A program made the position numbers and the translations under genes. The notes below the pieces were generated by a model. It saw only the letters and a list, made by a program, of their open reading frames with translations. It was not told the DNA's origin and did not search any database. Of a DNA stretch of 7,835 nucleotides, positions 6,866-7,835 are shown piece by piece. Source of the stretch: Bradyrhizobium sp. (lineage in GTDB: Bacteria; Pseudomonadota; Alphaproteobacteria; Rhizobiales; Xanthobacteraceae); the NCBI GenBank assembly GCA_028290305.1, contig JAQGKC010000432.1:1-7835 (forward strand), read 5' to 3'. The first letter of the stretch is position 1; each line of letters opens with the position of its first letter.

Positions 6866-6972
6866 GTGAGTGCCTGCTTGGCCTAGCAGATACGCCGAGC
6901 CAGCCGAGTTAACCTCAAATGCGAGTGGCAGGCTAGTTCAAGTGTTAGTCGGTTCGATTTTGGATTCTTCCT

Positions 6973-7158
6973 TTGAAGCACAAGGGCGTGGAATACACGG
7001 TTGAAAGGACTACAACGCCGGGTGTTTGGAAGTGGAAATTCAGGATCGGCGACAAGGTAGTAACCGGCAAGACGGAAACGGCGATCTACTTCTTAGCAAT
7101 TCGTCGTGTCCAGCAGCGAATTGACCGCGAGCAAAAAAAAGCTGCACGTTACCAATAA
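6973..7158 (+). CDS. Small hypothetical protein, KGxEYxV type
   Basis: A 61-residue protein, basic and soluble, beginning MKHKGVEYTVERTTTPGVWK, with WKFRIGDKVVTGKTETAI in the middle and a charged C-terminal helix (RRVQQRIDREQKKAAR). Short proteins starting M-K-x-K-G-x-E-Y-x-V with a central WKW are familiar from Bradyrhizobium genomes and have no known function. The family-like N-terminus places the start at a TTG (6973). No ATG is available because a TAG lies in frame at 6946 and the only other early option is a GTG at 6988. No clear ribosome site is seen. It stands divergent from the AraC gene. No operon partner is evident; the next gene begins 144 bases on. Confidence 0.6.
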   Translation: MKHKGVEYTVERTTTPGVWKWKFRIGDKVVTGKTETAIYFLAIRRVQQRIDREQKKAARYQ

Positions 7159-7302
7159 TTGGACCCGCAAATCCATGCCCGCGTTCTCGTTGTCGACGAT
7201 CAGGACAAGCCGACTTCACCACGCTGTCTCAGGCGTAAGGCCGCCCTTGCGAACCTCCGGTACCGAGCCGACATTTGCGCGCTGTGATTGGATAATTCCC
7301 GC

Positions 7303-7533
7303 ATGACCCGTTACACATTCAGAATCCGGCAAGGCTCGCATTCAAGCGACTTGCCGGTCGATTTGCCGGACGACGCTGCGGCTTGGGACGAAGCCGCAAT
7401 GGCATGCTCTGACATGATACGCGACACAGTCGCGAGGCTTGGCGACAGCCCCGAATGGCGGCTGGAAGTCGTGGACAAGTCGGGCACCGTCCGTCATCTT
7501 TTCCGAGTAATCGCAGAGACCTTCGACCCGTAA
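7303..7533 (+). CDS. DUF6894-like small protein
   Basis: A 76-residue acidic protein: MTRYTFRIRQGSHSSDLPVD, an acidic segment with conserved-looking LPDDAAAWDEA, a helix around AMACSDMIRDTVARLGD, and a closing strand pair WRLEVVDKSGTVRHLFRV. This matches the layout of DUF6894 proteins (MxRYxFHxRxGD ... ExLPDLxAAxxEA ... VxDExGxxLxxxxF), which are abundant in Bradyrhizobium and of unknown function. The ATG at 7303 gives the family N-terminus; an in-frame TTG at 7288 would add five residues with no support. No strong ribosome site precedes it. A good intrinsic terminator starts at the stop codon, so it is probably the last gene of its transcript. Confidence 0.75.
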   Translation: MTRYTFRIRQGSHSSDLPVDLPDDAAAWDEAAMACSDMIRDTVARLGDSPEWRLEVVDKSGTVRHLFRVIAETFDP

Positions 7534-7562
7534 GGCCGCCTTAGTTGGCGGCCTCTTTCATT
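7533..7562 (+). terminator. Intrinsic terminator after the DUF6894-like gene
   Basis: GGCCGCC (7534-7540) and GGCGGCC (7547-7553) pair perfectly around TTAGTT, extended by one A-T pair at 7533/7554. They are followed by the T-rich CTTTCATTTCT. The stem begins at the last base of the TAA stop codon. Confidence 0.8.
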
Positions 7563-7614
7563 TCTCGCCAAGACTGTCGCCTGCTGGCTTTCAGCACCGC
7601 TTGCCCGAAGGCGG

Positions 7615-7835
7615 CTAATGTCCGAATCGGGTCAATCGCGTCGTTTTGACTGTCGGCCGGTCACTTTCGCGGTAGGGACGCGAGTTACCTCGCGCCCCCG
7701 CACAGATCCGTACGGGCCCAATTCGGGCATACGGCTCCCACCTTGGGTGTCTAACGGCGAAGCGACTCTCTGGCCACGGATGGAGGATTCGCGGTTTCGG
7801 GAGCCAGTCGTCGGCCAACCGCTTGATCCGCTCCC
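7615..7835 (-). CDS. Group II intron reverse transcriptase/maturase, C-terminal end (partial)
   Basis: The frame entering from the right edge reads ERIKRLADDWLPKPRILHPW then PESRFAVRHPRWEPYARI. The W-x-P-x-P-R-I-L-H-P-W/Y-P-x-x-R-F-x-x-x-H-P block is typical of the very C-terminus of group II intron-encoded reverse transcriptase/maturases. These proteins help the intron RNA fold and copy it into DNA at new sites. The catalytic reverse transcriptase domain would lie outside the window. The frame does not stop before the RNA core: it runs through domain V and VI sequence (WEPYARIGPVRICAG) to a TAG at 7615. The true end of the protein, or whether a stop has been lost, is unclear. Whether the element is intact cannot be judged from this end. 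Confidence 0.6.
   Translation of the reverse strand, partial: ERIKRLADDWLPKPRILHPWPESRFAVRHPRWEPYARIGPVRICAGARGNSRPYRESDRPTVKTTRLTRFGH
7668..7698 (-). ncRNA. Group II intron domain VI-like hairpin with candidate branch A
   Basis: GGGGCGCGAG (7698-7689) pairs with CTCGCGTCCC (7684-7675), with one G-U pair, around the GNRA tetraloop GTAA. Below the stem, two unpaired bases T-A (7674-7673) are followed by CCGCG, which can partly pair with the 5' side. The A at 7673 is the candidate lariat branch point. It starts six bases after domain V, as expected of domain VI. Confidence 0.5.
7705..7737 (-). ncRNA. Group II intron domain V
   Basis: A 33-base hairpin on the minus strand. The lower stem pairs GAGCCGTA (7737-7730) with TACGGATC (7712-7705) with one G-A mismatch. 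The upper stem GCCC pairs with GGGC around GAATT, with a short CC bulge on the 3' side. Size, the AGC catalytic triad near the 5' end and the 3'-side bulge all fit domain V, the catalytic core of group II introns. Confidence 0.65.

Larger units (their letters stand above)
7660..7835 (-). mobile_element. 3' end of a group II intron (partial)
   Basis: Three elements are in the expected order on the minus strand: maturase C-terminal coding, a domain V hairpin (7737-7705), and a domain VI-like hairpin (about 7698-7668). The body of the intron lies to the right of the window. The exact 3' splice point is not fixed; I place it near 7660-7666, from the bulged A at 7673. Confidence 0.6.

Noticed and set aside
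7151..7161. Palindrome CCAATAATTGG after the small hypothetical gene.
   Set aside because: It is too short and AT-rich to distinguish from chance, with no context suggesting an operator.
1..7835. Search for tRNA genes, CRISPR arrays and defence or toxin-antitoxin systems.
   Set aside because: No cloverleaf-like sequence, no regularly spaced repeats and no recognisable defence or toxin family were found on either strand.

Overview
The window looks like a chromosomal segment of a high-GC alphaproteobacterium, most likely of the Bradyrhizobium/Rhodopseudomonas group. The left 4.7 kb is GC-rich with strongly GC-biased codon use. The right part holds small proteins of types common in Bradyrhizobium: a DUF6894-like protein and a KGxEYxV-type short hypothetical. 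The taxonomic call comes from protein style only, not from a marker gene.

Positions 1-4650 form a compact catabolic-looking module. A two-gene unit on the minus strand (FAD-dependent oxidoreductase at 622-1956, then an aconitase X-type dehydratase running off the left edge) diverges from a LysR-type regulator (2269-3165, plus). A 12-helix major facilitator permease of the aromatic/organic acid type (3226-4647, minus) converges on the regulator. The 312-base divergent region carries two inverted repeats with the same design: 10-bp arms, 5-base spacer, shared core TTTCTC-N5-GAGAAA, which contains the LysR T-N11-A pattern. One lies about 65 bases upstream of a plausible start point for the oxidoreductase operon. 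The other ends one base before the lysR ATG and covers its ribosome binding site. The likely logic is that the permease imports an unidentified hydroxy- or carboxylic acid, the oxidoreductase and dehydratase process it, and the LysR protein controls both directions. The dehydratase reading frame is interrupted by an in-frame TAG at a conserved position, so the module may be decaying, or there may be a sequence error beside a run of seven C.

Positions 4680-5740 hold no intact gene. The stretch is a patchwork of minus-strand gene remains: a TPR-protein fragment frameshifted into an autotransporter-passenger-like fragment, and a short transposase-N-terminus-like ORF with an insertion-sequence-like end.

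Positions 5909-7560 are visibly less GC-rich. They hold an intact AraC-family regulator (minus), a small TTG-started hypothetical protein (plus), and a DUF6894-like small protein followed by a good intrinsic terminator. At the right edge (about 7660-7835, minus) is the 3' end of a group II intron: the C-terminal part of the reverse transcriptase/maturase, a domain V hairpin with the GAGC start, and a domain VI-like hairpin. The right half therefore looks like an accessory region shaped by mobile elements, next to a metabolic module that may itself be losing function.
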